From Maniola hyperantus (taxonomy: Eukaryota; Arthropoda; Insecta; Lepidoptera; Nymphalidae): 64,000 nt of DNA. The first letter of the stretch is position 1. Each line of letters starts with the position of its first letter. The notes under the pieces are model-generated. The model searched no databases and had not been told where the DNA came from. It saw only the letters and a program-made list of their open reading frames with translations. Shown here piece by piece: positions 21,250 through 33,695 of the stretch. The position numbers and the translations under genes were made by a program. The DNA lies in NCBI RefSeq assembly GCF_902806685.2, contig NC_048562.1, positions 620,001 to 684,000 of the forward strand, in the 5' to 3' direction.

Positions 21250-21475
21250 AATGTTTCCAAACAAGATATCCTTTAACCCCATTGGTTTTAAACCAATATC
21301 AAAAAATATTTTTAACACCACTGGTATTAAAGCGATATTATAAAAATACTTTTCAACACCGTTGGTTCCAACGTTTTAAAGTATCATCTACAAAATATCC
21401 TTCAACACCATTGGTTTTAAGGCAACATCGTAAACCATCATAAAATTGTCCCTTAACACCATTGGTTTTGATCCA
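21250..21475 (+). repeat. Degenerate ~55-60-bp tandem repeat
   Basis: aaca-c-ttggtttta-like words recur at about 21276, 21316, 21356, 21401 and 21449, each followed by caatatc/cgatatt/aacatcg and A/T-rich spacer. Confidence 0.6.
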
Positions 21476-23477
21476 TATATCACTATACAATTTTCCCATT
21501 GATCGAACATTTGATCAAAGTTTTAAATAAATTCCAATAAAATATAGAGATGAATATTAAACAAAGAAAAATTGCAACTGAACAAATTGTAAATTATCAG
21601 AATTTAAAATAATATGTTTCATAAAAAAGAACCATCAAAATGAAAAAGTTACAAAAATATTAATATTTCAAAATAAGTTAAATCATAAGAACTTTTTTTC
21701 AATTTCAAGTTAATAATTTTGCAAAAATAATAAAATACCATCGACTCTTACTCCTAAAGTACCAAAGTCAAAAACAAAGGGTAGGTATATAAAAAGTAAT
21801 TATATGTAAGATATATCAAAACAAAACTAACTACTATGTTAGAAGAAGTAAAAATAATCAAAGAGTAAACTTATCTAATTATCGTTATTTACTTTCAAAA
21901 ATATTTTCTATTCAATCTCTTTTTGTCTATCTGCAATCAGTCCTTGGACTATACAAAAACATTTGTTGCTTCCCACATCCAATGATGTGCCAACAACCTT
22001 CCTTTTTAAATAAATACCAAAACATTTTTCCACAATAAAATATAAAAATCCAAAAAGATCGTAAATAAAAACATAAAGGTAGGTATCAAAAACTAAAATG
22101 TCAAAAAATACCACAAAAATAATTTACATTAAAAAGATCGTCAAAGAAGTAATCAATATCAAAAATAGTTAAACACTTCAAACATCAAAAACGTCAAAAA
22201 ATCAAAAGTATTATTCAAACAAAACAACAAAATACGGCATTAAAAAATATTAAACACAAGTGGGTAGTCAATAATCTCTAAATTCCAATATTCTAAATTT
22301 AAGTTTCAGGTTTAACCATAGTCCACCACGCTGGCCAAGTGTGGATTGGCAGCTCCATTACATCACATTACATAACGGTGGGTATATATAAAAAAACAAT
22401 GACATCAAACAATCAGTAGCTACTAGACTTAGCGGCATAGCAACAGGATAAGACATCAGCAGCCTAACCTATCCTTATATAAAAACTACAAAAATAAACT
22501 CCAACAAAATTTCTTAATTATTGTAGGTAGGTATTACAAATCTTTCATCTCTACGTTTCGCGAGTGAGAACTCCGATGCAAAGTCAATAGCAAATTTACA
22601 AAAATGGCCACGCTAATCGCGTTTCTGATCAATGAATCATCAATATTTAACGAATGATGCAATATGTATTTCTGTATTGTTCTTAATTTGAAACAAAATT
22701 ACAACAAAAATTTTTTTTTTTTTTTTCTTTTTTTTTTTGGTTCTTTTTTTTTCCTTCTTTTCTCTCTGTCATTATGTAACACATAAATAAATTATATACA
22801 TCTATTCGGCCAACCTGAAAAGTACTTCGTTCTCGAAGTACTTACATAGGAAATGCCTCAAGAACATAACTAAAAAAAAAAGTAAGATGACTCATCACTC
22901 GTAAAACAATATTCAATGATTCAATGTCAACATCACTATCATATAAATTACGAATATACGGCTAGACGTCAGACGTAAATTAAAATAGAACACAAATTAA
23001 TCATCAGTAAATATTTACTGACAAACTTGCTTTAGTTTTTCACCGCTCGGTCAGTCTGACATTTAACCACATTTTATCGTATGATCATTTAATAAAAATT
23101 TCATACCAACTAACTACCTGCAAATTTTTAACATTAATTTACGTAATATCGATTTGTGTTACTAGCTGGGACATCATGCGATTAAACACCTTCAAACATT
23201 AATCTGAGTCATTGAAACAGAACATCTATACTGAACACAAAATTACCCGCAAAAATTTTATTTATTTAGTACCCACATCTTTATTTCTATAATACAATTA
23301 GTTTTAAAACAAATAAAATGACGACAGGTACTATGAAACTGTGTTACTACATTACACAGAGTATTAATAGGTCCATGATTACGCAATAAAACTTTCTAAG
23401 GCCTACCTGCCTGAAAAATTGTCTTGCAAAAAAGTTTTAATTCACTTTCACTTTTTTTTTCATACCATATTTTCATA

Positions 23478-23666
23478 TTAAGATTTCCAGATTTAGGGTA
23501 TCCAATGTCCATTGTGGTACCTCTCGTGGACGTCAGTCATCACAACGCCTGTTGGAACATCTTTGATGGCTTTTCACAAAGCCATCCGAATTCGCCGGTA
23601 TTTCTGAAACTTGTACAAACTGCATTAGAAAAGGCACAATTCAGCCATATCGTATCCCACTTCTGA
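23478..23666 (+). CDS. Unrecognised exon-like frame ending at the right repeat
   Basis: After a pyrimidine-rich run and an acceptor-like TTTCCAG, an open frame reads GYPMSIVVPLVDVSHHN, then CWNIFDGFSQSHPNSP and KLVQTALEKAQFSHIVSHF, stop at 23664-23666. Composition looks like real protein rather than noise, and the stop codon directly abuts the start of the right 953-bp repeat. I do not recognise the family. It could be a captured terminal exon or the end of a retroelement ORF. Confidence 0.3.
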   Translation, partial: LRFPDLGYPMSIVVPLVDVSHHNACWNIFDGFSQSHPNSPVFLKLVQTALEKAQFSHIVSHF

Positions 23667-24619
23667 TGCTAGATTAACCTCATTAGTATAGAGACAATAG
23701 AGTCAGGAATCACCTACTGAGAGCCTAAACCTTAGTTCGTTATCAAAAAGCTAGGGCGTGGTTGAAGGTAGAAAACAAAATAAAAGATTGTATAAGGAAA
23801 TAAACTGTTTTATTCAGGGAAAAGTCCCTCCAAATCAAAGTTTATCTTTACCATTAATTATTGCTTTATCATTATATAATTTATTATTTCCTTTAAGAAA
23901 AATCTACCGCCAGTTCGAAAAAGCATATCTACCGAGAGAAAGAACTGGCAAGAAAAAACTCGGCGGTGTCTATTCACAATTATTGAAAAATAGATACAAC
24001 TATGGTAGGTATTACCATAACATATCCAACCCACATAGGGTATAAGCATAAACTATTACAAAGGAATACCAGATGTATAACAAATTACACATTAACCAAC
24101 ACATAAAACAACATACATAGTATAACAATAGAAATATAAAATCAACAATATTCGTACCTGTAGGTATGTCACAGCTTCTTATTAAAAATAGGAAAATTAA
24201 TGATCTCTATCGTCAAAGCAGAGCCATTTATAGGCTGGGATTAACTCCCACCCTCTGTATAAAAATATAGTGATACCATGTAAAGATTAAATTCAATAGA
24301 GTCAATAGAGTTTAAACTCTACTAAATTTATATACTTCAATTTCTACATTATACTCTATTTAAATCTACAATTACTTTATTTCTAAAATATAATAAAATC
24401 ATAATTAAGTTTCATGAGTTTCGCCATGTAAGTACCATAGATTTGCCATTTATAATCTGTTAATGGTTCTGTCACGTCTGTAGTATTTTTTCTATCATTT
24501 TGACGTGCCTCTGTTTACAAATAAAATGTCTATGGTTTAGAATTAATTCTTAAGCAAAATCTAAAGAGTTTAGTAGCAATTTCAAGAAATAAATAGCAAC
24601 TCTAACCATTTATCTTATA
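23667..24619. repeat. Right 953-bp direct repeat
   Basis: See the left repeat; followed by AGCTCAATGCATATTCC, which belongs to a repeat also seen at about 9750. Confidence 0.75.
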
Positions 24620-24629
24620 AGCTCAATGC

Positions 24630-26255
24630 ATATTCCTACCTACCCTACCTAGCCTGCCTTGGCTTCAAACACTGTGCACGCCACTGGTTATACCACGCTG
24701 ATCAGATGCGATTTGATTTTATATTTAATACTCTGATAACTCACATTAGTTATAATTTGAGCGAACTAAAATTACTAAAATTTCTATTCAGCCAGCATCA
24801 GTTTTTTGTACAAGTTTGAAAGACTAAATTCATCTAAAAAGTGACATATCTCTAAATCAAAAATTTCAGGCATAGCTGCATTAACTGAAATATGCTAAAG
24901 TTAAAAAAATTTTAAAAAAATAATAATAATAAGGTAGGTCAGCAATTTTAGTTTTTTTTTAATTTAACAATTAACTAAACTAAACGTAAAATTTAATATT
25001 AAGTTATTTGCAACTTAGTTAGTTATGTTATAAATTATAATATTTTAATAATAACCCGCTGTCCGTTACTAATAAACTAATAAATCATCTAGGTAGAATA
25101 AACAGGAAATAAAAATATATAATAATTTGTATAATTTTTATTAGATTTTTTACAAAAGTCTTATAAAACACTAAAATAATAATTACAAGAATTGATCATT
25201 TTTCAATTACCAATAAAATCAGTGCCCCTATGAAACCTGGTAGTATGAAATGATTACTTAAAATAGATACGTCAAGAGTAAATTTTTGAGTAAACAAACT
25301 CGTTAATTACGAGTCAGTCCAGTTTGTACAAAAATTTACTCCCTAGGTACTCATATCAGTTAATACTAGAAAGTTTCCCGTAACTGTGGTAACCTTTGAA
25401 AAATACCTAACTTTCCTTAAAATTTGTTGATAGATAACTAAAATGTCTTGTAAATTCAACTTTAGTTTAACCAAGTTTTAAGGACTAGGTACAGTAAGGA
25501 AAATATTTCTAAAAGGATTGGTAGGTTATACCATTTTTAGTCCTGCAAAATTTAGTTAAGTTAAAGTTAGCTTTACAGAATTTTAGTCAACTTTAGGTAA
25601 CTAGGAGTATTATTAACAAGCTGAAAAGGAAAACTACATCATATTGTGTAGATAATAAAAATTTATAATACAAAATATATATCTAGTACTATATATATAT
25701 AGTTTTTTTGTTGTTGTATCTAATGACAACCTTATTAGATAAACAAATCATTTTAGGAACAATTACAATGCTAACAAATTAAAAAATAATATTAAAAATT
25801 AAATTAAGTAATAAAATAATATAGACCTGGTAGATAAATATGTAAAATAAATTGCACGATTTTGCCTACAATTAAAATATTAAGAAAATTAATAAATAAA
25901 ATTTATATGTTATATATATTTGTAAGTATTAACTAAGCAGATACACATTTTAAATACTAAAAAAGGCATATCAAACAAAATAATTTATTAAATAGCAGTT
26001 ATTTCCAACTTAAACCAGTTTTCTCTTAATCAGAATTAAAATTGTACATTTCATTTCTGTTCAAGTTATTATTTATGTATAAAACGCTAACTAAAACCTA
26101 CGGAGTCTATCGAAGACCGCTCAAGGTTTTTCTATCCATCTCTCAAAGGTTACACCTAGCAGTTACAACTTTGTATGACCCCTAGCATTAAACTATGTCA
26201 GTAATCGATGCAATCACCATGATCATTCCAATTGATCAATCAAAAAGTGTACAAT
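24630..26255. other. No gene seen; AT-rich unique sequence
   Basis: Apart from a short repeat piece at 24626-24690 and (TA)n at 25672-25702, no repeats or coding frames stand out. It separates the two converging genes. Confidence 0.5.
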
Positions 26256-26256
26256 A

Positions 26257-26474
26257 GTATAGATAGTTCAATCCACGAAGACGTGCCCCACTATTTTTCG
26301 TGCAGGGAAACCACGGGTGCGGGGAGTGATCTCTACATAATTTGTCTTCTTGTGCGTGTGCCCATATCGCTGATCTTACGATAGAACTTACAGTCTCAGC
26401 ACATAGCATATTTTGCATTGTTACCGATTGGGACAAAGAGTGGGGCGCGTCATCGTGGATTGAACTATCTATAA
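26257..26474. mobile_element. MITE with ~30-bp inverted ends
   Basis: tagatagttcaatccacgaa / tcgtggattgaactatcta, with tgccccact / agtggggcg further in. TA flanks both ends. Confidence 0.7.
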
Positions 26475-26607
26475 ATGACAGCTTTATCAATAGTGCCCCA
26501 ACTCCTGACAATAACAACAATCGTGGTGATCACAGCTAAGCGGGGTACTCATTTAGAGGTGGAGCATGTAATGTGTGTAATTTTGTCACAGTCGACAAAT
26601 GAGTATA

Positions 26608-26705
26608 ATGCGTAAAAAATGTCTTCTCACGCGCCATTTTGACTTTAAGTGTCAAATTTCATGTCAAAAGTACGATTTTAGTCCTTATTTTAAAGGTGGG
26701 GCCGT
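26608..26705 (+). mobile_element. Half copy of the 11233 MITE
   Basis: aaaatgtcttctcacgcgcc, attttgactttaagtgtcaa, acttttgacatg-related words, then a break at ttttaaaggtggggccgtac. Confidence 0.5.
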
Positions 26706-27047
26706 ACCGTATACGCTTTTTTACTATCACCGCACATCTGACTATGATTACAGCCAGATAAATTACTTGCTATACCTCTTTAGTGAGTACCCAGCTTGAT
26801 GGTAAGTTTGATACTAGATGTCATATGATGATTAGATTCAAATCACGTGCTAATATTGATGTAGTCTTGATCGAGAAATTTCTCTCAAGAAAAGCACGAT
26901 AATTTGAACCAAACCTGTATTATAAGTAAGACGTCAACAAAGAACCAGCAAGAGTTTTATAAAAAAGATTAATATAAAAATACAAAACAAAATTACTTTA
27001 ATATCGACCCATAGTTTTATATTAACTTGCATTATTTACAATTATTA

Positions 27048-27156
27048 TTATTTTATAAGCTTAGGCTTGACTTGATTAGAAACGAGAAAGTGATTAGCTG
27101 CGAGAAGAGTTCGTGGAATTTCGACTTTGTAGGGGTTCGAGTTCGGCAATTTGAGC
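27048..27156 (-). CDS. Candidate alternative last exon of the chitin-binding gene
   Basis: Minus-strand acceptor TTCCACAG is followed by an open stretch. In phase 0 it reads AQIAELEPLQSRNSTNSSRS and stops at 27094; in phase 2 it reads LKLPNSNPYKVEIPRTLLAA and continues to a stop at 27048. It lies 150 bp past the stop of the main reading frame. A weak donor (CT|GTATAG, about 27340) before that stop would make it usable. Unproven. Confidence 0.25.
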
Positions 27157-27308
27157 CTGTGGAACTTTAAAAAAATACATTTTTACAGAAATCTGGAATT
27201 CTTATATCTAATATATTTGTTCTGAGTTAGATTGGTTAATGTTCAAAACTATGACTGTATGAAAAGCGCTGGTGAGATCTCTGTTGACGTGTCACTAACA
27301 TTTTAAAC

Positions 27309-28428
27309 CTAAAATATATTCCCTAATTGTCTATACAGTTGCCTCGCCGGTCTAGCCAGGCTTTCTTCATAAATTATCCTCTGAGGTTGCAAATAATAGG
27401 ACGTAGGCGTTCTTATACTAACTCCCGAAATCTGAGGTCGTTTCCTAACTTGATAATGGCTTAACTCAGATGCTGCAAACTGAGGTTCAGCATGTAGATT
27501 ATTCCTAAATCTAGAAAAAGTGTAATCTCTTTCGGACGGAATAACAAATCCGCTTGGAATCCTAACAGGCAAATTTGGGGCTAGCGCTTCGTTTAATCTC
27601 ACATCGTACTCATTTTCTATAGAATCAGCAAGATTTTGTTTTATATCTGGTATTTTTAATGGTTTGCCAGTGGCTGTATAGCCTTTAGAGATTTCTGGTT
27701 TGATTTCTGGTCTCTTAACTTCTCTATACGGTGTAGGTAACTGACTTAAATAAGGTTTTAGATAATCTCCTGGTGTTAAGGTGGATTCTAGTTGCTCTTT
27801 AATAGCATCGTAATTATCATTGAAGTTTCTTAATACTTTGTTGGCTAGATTTTTAGCTCTTTCGTCTGATGACAATGGTTTTCTTGGTCTATCATCTATG
27901 TCTGAATATCGAATTCGTTCTTCATTTCTGGCTGGATTCCTAGGCCTTTCGTTATCTAGATTAGTTCTAGGTGGTACTGTGGTAACTGGTCTAAACCTTT
28001 CATTACTGGTGGTAATTATAGGTGCTTCATCTGTAGTGACTGATTGTCTTGGTTGATCTTTTATTGCTTCTAAAAACTGCGCTCTATCATACGTTGTTGT
28101 TTCACGAGCGTTTGTTGTTGTAAGAACAGTTGTTGTTGACGGTTCTTTAATTTCTGCTGGAGTAGATTCGATTGGTTCTTTTTTATCTTTCGATTCGTAT
28201 TCTATGTCTTCTTCGTCATAATATTCGTATTCCTCTTCGGGGACAGCTGTTGTGCTTGGTTTTTCTGTTGCGATTGTTGTTGTCGTTCTTTCTGTTGTTG
28301 TGAGGCGTTCAGTTGTTGTAGGTTTTTCTGTTGTGGTTGTAGTAGTCTTCCTTTCAGTTGTAGTAGTAGTAGGTTTTCGTGTGGTAGTAGTAGTTGGTCT
28401 TGTAGTAGTAGTAGTCGTAGGTTTTGGT

Positions 28429-28460
<32 letters not shown>

Positions 28461-31400
28461 GGTCGTAGTAGTAGAAGTGGTGGTAGGTTTAGGGGTGGTG
28501 TTAGGGGGTAAACGGAGATTCTTTCCAGCTACCGGTTGCAGTCCTCTTGGGAGATAAGGACTCCCACCCCTAGACGGTAAAAAAGGCCGTCTGATAACTT
28601 TAACTCCGGGCCTTACTTCTTTAACTTTGGCCGTAACATCTTCATCCAAATTCTTTCTTGGACTTTCAGCAATTTTATCTTTATCGTCATAGTAATAATC
28701 ATCATCTTTAGATCTCGATGGTCGTTCTTTCGCTCCTTTTTGGATGTATTTTTGAGATTTTGCCGGTGGCTCGTCGTAATATTCCTCTTCTTCGTAATCT
28801 ATAGGTTTTTTCGGTTTCTTTAACCTTTCAGCGGGACTGGTGAAATGTGGTCGTGTGGGCTTAAACTTTTCTTTTTCTACGGGCTCCAGTTTCGGCCTTT
28901 GCTGTACTGTGCTTGTTTTCGCAGAGGGCAAAGGTTTTCTCATATCATCTTCCTCGTAATCGTCATAATATTCATCATCAGCTTTTGGCGGTGGTTTGGT
29001 TGTAGCTATGGGAACATAATCATACTTATCTTTTTCATTAATTGGTACGGGCCTTTTAATTTTTGGCGGTGGCCTTGGTTTACTGAAAATTCCACGACCA
29101 TTTGGTTTAACCATCGTTTGTCCTTCAGGAGCTGAAGGTATTTGACGTTTCTCTTCAGTTCTATCGTCATTATCGTAATTTCTTTCGGGTCTTAAGTAGG
29201 GCCTTTCATCTCTACCTCTAGCTGGTCGGTCATAAAGTCTTCTACCCTCACTTGATTTAAAACGGTCTCGAGGTCTAGAATTGTCTGGTGCTGTTGTATC
29301 ATCTCTAAAAGGCCGTCTTTCATCTCTAGGTTTAATTTCAGGTCCTATTTCATCACGAGATTTGACTTCATCTCTAGGCCTTATCTCATCTCTTGGTCTT
29401 ATTTCATCTCTAGGTCTTATTTCATCTTTGGGTATTATTTCATCTCTGGATCTGATCTCATCTCTGGGCCTAACTTCATCCTTTGGCTTGATTTCATCTC
29501 TTGAACTTAACTCGTCTCTAGGTTCATCCCTAGGTCTTATTTCATCTCTTACTCTATCATCGTCTCTAGGCCTAGCCTTATCTCTAGGTTTATATTCTCC
29601 CCTTTTACCACCTCTAGGTCTTTCTTCCTCTATGTCATCCGGTACGTATCTTTCTTCTTCTTCATCGCGTCTACCAGGTCTTCTGCCGCCTTTATATGGT
29701 CTTCTTTCTTCGTCATCGTAAGGTCTTCTGTTATCTGAAAATGGTCTTTTACCAGGTCTAGGTCTATCGTATGCTCTCCTTTCTTCATAGTCTTCTCCGG
29801 GTTCATCGCGAGGTCTTGGACGAGTTTCATACCTGAAAGAATTTTTTATTTTTTATCTTATTTTACTCAACTACTAAAATAGTCTGTTTTAGTTATTTAT
29901 TTTAATATTTTGAGATCACTTTTGCCCTACAATATGTTTCAGTGTTGTTCTAGTTTTGTTTATTACGTCGATGGCTTCATTATACATCGATAATCGGATA
30001 AAAAGTAAGCAATTAGTTTATAATACAAACCTGTCATCATAGTCAGCAACTGGCCTTCTTTTGCCTGGTCTAGAGCGTGGCCTACTCCTTCTACCTCCCC
30101 TGAAAAGTAAAATAATATATCCTTTAGGTAATGATATTCTCTAAATTTGTTGAGTTACAATTTCGTATAGTTGTTTTCGACACTTGCATGAATGTATCTG
30201 CCATAGTATCAACAACGTACCATAGGTAAGAAAATGTTTTTGTACTTTGCAAAATCAAAGATGCAAAGTCAATGAAATATTTTCTATCAGGAATCGTACC
30301 AGAGATCAAAATCACTGAGCCTTACTCTGGTATGGTAAAATAAGAGTATATGTAAATTTAAAGGCAACTCTAATAAAGAAAGCAAGCGAGCCAAGAAGCA
30401 GCTGAAGATGGAAAAGAGCTCCTATTTCATTAATTATTCGTATCGGAACGGTTGATTACTGTTTAAAACGTTTTGTTTTAAAATTGTTTTAAACGAAGCA
30501 GGATATAGATAGTTATGTGCATGTAAAAGTAACTGTAAAATTGTTGTTAAAAGCATCATACCTTTCTTCATAATCGTAATCATCCCTTGGATAGTAATAA
30601 TCATCATCGTAGTAATCGTAGCGGGGGTGAGGGCGGCGACGACCGGGACGCGGGGGGCGCATTGTGGTGGTAGTGGTGGTTGTCGTCGATGTGGTGGTGG
30701 TTGATGGTGCTTCTGTTGAGGCGGATTTGTACAGGGCTTCGTTTCTGAAAAATTTAAGGTTAATTTTAAGAAAAATTGGGTAAACGAGCCTATTGACCCT
30801 AATGGTCATGATTACGTGATGACTGTCAACCATGAATATAATATTATGCTGCACCAGACCCTAGAGGTACCGCCTAGGGGTTAGGACATCAGCCGTCTTT
30901 TCGGGAGGCCTCTAACTTTTCGGAGTGTTGTGCGTTTTAAGCAATTAAATATCATTTGCTTTCACGGTGAAAGAAAACAGTAAGAAGAAACCTGCATGCC
31001 TGAGAGTTGTCCTTAATGTTCGCAAAGGTGTGTGAAGTCTGCCAATCACCATTACAATCCGGTATCTTTTAAAAAAGTGTGAATAGGTCTCTTCGAGGTA
31101 AACGTGTCTCATCTTAGGCCTCATCATCACTTTCCAACCGGTGTAATTGTGGTCAAGCGTGTCCCTAAATTAATTAAAAAAAAATGGAAGTGATTCTTTT
31201 GTGCTGAAAGGTGCTATAGGTAAACCGCTGTAAGCTTGACCCTTCTGAACGTCTGCGGGACGCGGGGCGGGAGCGCGCTCAACCAATCAGACATCAGTTA
31301 CGAACAGCGGTAGACTAACTGATTGGTTGAGCGGCGCCGCGCCCCGCGTCCCGCAGACGACCAAAAGGGTCAAGCTTACAGCGGTTTACCTACACCTATT

Positions 31401-32563
31401 AAGTATTCTGTGATTTTACCTGCTAAACCATTTAGCGGAGTTCTGGCAGTCGACCTCGGACACGAATTGGCAGATGAATGTCTTCTGATCAAAAGCCGTG
31501 TAGTTAGCGCAGAGGAAGTCGTACCTGGTGCCGAAGAGACAGTGGTGGTATACCTGGAAAATGTGAAGAAGATAAACTATATTACTTCTGGTCCTTTCCA
31601 TAGTTCACGAAAGTTAACAGTAATGAAACGTCGAGGCTAACCTACACTCATCATTATTATCATCATCATCATCATCATCAACCGATAGACATCCACTGCT
31701 GGACATAGGTCTCTTGTAGGGACTTCCACACGCCACGATCTTGCGCCGCCGCCATCCAACGGGTTCCTGCGATTCGTCTGATGTCGTCCATCCACCTAGT
31801 GGGGGGGTCTTCCAACACTGCGTCTTCCGGTGCGAGGTTTCCATTCCAGCACCTTGGGACCCCAACATCTATCGGTTTTACGAACTATGTGCCCTGCCAA
31901 TTGCCACTTCAGCTTCGTCACCCATTGAGCAATGTTGGTTACTCTGGTTCTTTTACAGATCTTCCCATTTCTGTTTGGATCACGTAGAGTAACTCCGCAC
32001 ATACATAGCTCTCTCCATCGCCCGCTGAGTGACTCTGAGCTTTCTGAGGCCCATAGTTAGCGACCATGTCTCGGATCCATATGTCATCACTAGCAACACG
32101 CATAGTCCGAAGAATTTGGTCTGGTACTGGGGAATTTCGTCAGTTACAATAAAGAAAGAAACCTTACCTGACATTAATTATGGGGCGGAGAAGCATAGAA
32201 CCCATCATGTTCATAAAAAGATTTTTAATTATAGCACTAACTATTTGGTACTTTAAAGATGGCGGCCTCAAAACAGCTGGTGTGTTTGGCGGCCATTTTA
32301 AAGTCTAAAAAAGTTTTTTTCTTGACTTACTTGACATTTATGAGGCGCCGAAGCATAGAAGCCATCATGTAGCCCGTCACACTTGAAGTCCATGGTCTCG
32401 GGAGGGGGGACGGTGGCGTAGAAGGGGTACTCGGACAGGTTGTACCCGTTCAGCTCGCGGGGCAAGTTGGGGTCATGGATGTAGTCCAATTGGGGGATCC
32501 CGGTCAGTTTTGAAGTTGAGTTGGATTCTTCACCTTCTCCTTCCTGAAAACGAAAATAACATA

Positions 32564-32655
<92 letters not shown>

Positions 32656-32676
32656 CATCATCACCATCATCATCAC

Positions 32677-32714
<38 letters not shown>

Positions 32715-33658
32715 ACAGCTGGACAGGTCTCTTGTAGGGACTTCCAAACGCCACGGTCTTACGCCACCTGAATCCAGCGGCTCCCTGCGACTCGCCTGTT
32801 GTTGTTCGTCCACCTCAGGCGAGGTGCTGGAATGGCGACCTCGCACCGGAAGACGCAGCGTTGGAAGAGAGGTAGTTATTTCGATATTACAGACAGACAC
32901 TTAATTTTTTTTTTATTAGTATAGATTAATTAAATACAATATGTAGTATTTAAGTGTTAGTTAAACAATGTTACCTATTGAAGGCAAAAGAAAATACCGG
33001 AAATGGCAACTTTTATATCGAACAGGAAATGGTTCGGAATCCTACTTGTTATCAAGGTTGGTCGGTTTTATATTTCCTTTATGCGTTTTATATTTTTATA
33101 TTTTACAATGATCTTTTCACAGCTAACCATAATATTGACATTTTTAATAATAATTTGAACATATTTAAAAAACATATTTATCAACATTTTGCATCTTCTC
33201 CACTTTAAGTATATTTTTCATAGTTAACTTTCTTGTATTTCTTTTTTCTGTGTTTTTATAAATTGTATCTTATCAGTTAGTTAGTGCATATATTTATTTA
33301 AGAATTGTTGTGTACACATATTAAGGGTTACCGCTTAGATATTAATCTATTGTTTTTTATTTTTATTTGGACCATTTATAGCTGAAACCTGTTTTGTGTG
33401 CCTTTATAATAAAATAAAATAAAATAAAATAAAATATTATGTAGTTAGGTGTATAAAAGGAAAAGGTGACTGACTGACTGACTGATCTATCAACGTACAG
33501 CTCAAACTACTGGACGGATCAGGCTGAAGTTTGGCATGCAGATAGCTATTATGACGTAGGCATCCGCTAAGAAAGGATTTTTGAAAATTCAACCCCTAAG
33601 GCCTTTTTAGGGTTCCGTACCTCAAAAGGAAAAACGGAACCCTTATACAATCACTTTG

Positions 33659-33695
<37 letters not shown>

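Larger units (their letters stand above)
21024..23666. other. Interior of the LTR-like unit
   Basis: A-rich on the plus strand, no gag/pol motifs. Holds two related hairpins (21039-21058, 22820-22843), a degenerate tandem repeat (21250-21475), a poly(T) stretch (22711-22752), and two short coding-like frames (minus 21908-22114; plus 23478-23666). Confidence 0.5.
20071..24619. mobile_element. LTR-retrotransposon-like unit without polymerase
   Basis: Two 953-bp direct repeats (20071-21023 and 23667-24619) enclose 2643 bp. Positions correspond with a constant offset of 3596 and almost no differences (agaag versus attag near the start). AGCT stands immediately before the left repeat and immediately after the right one, as a 4-bp target duplication would. 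The repeat starts TG but ends TTATA rather than CA, and no primer-binding site or polypurine tract is obvious, so the LTR reading is inference; a recent local duplication or assembly artefact is the alternative. Confidence 0.55.

Noticed and set aside
28252..28557. Plus-strand Val-rich open frame
   Set aside because: Antisense of the Thr tract (ACN codons read backwards).
29281..29721. Plus-strand 146-residue open frame rich in SSLGLI
   Set aside because: It is the antisense of the 18-bp-period hexapeptide repeat in the chitin-binding gene; periodic coding DNA keeps the opposite frame open.
32510..32754. Poly-Ile and poly-Met frames on both strands
   Set aside because: Translation of the (CAT)n microsatellite.
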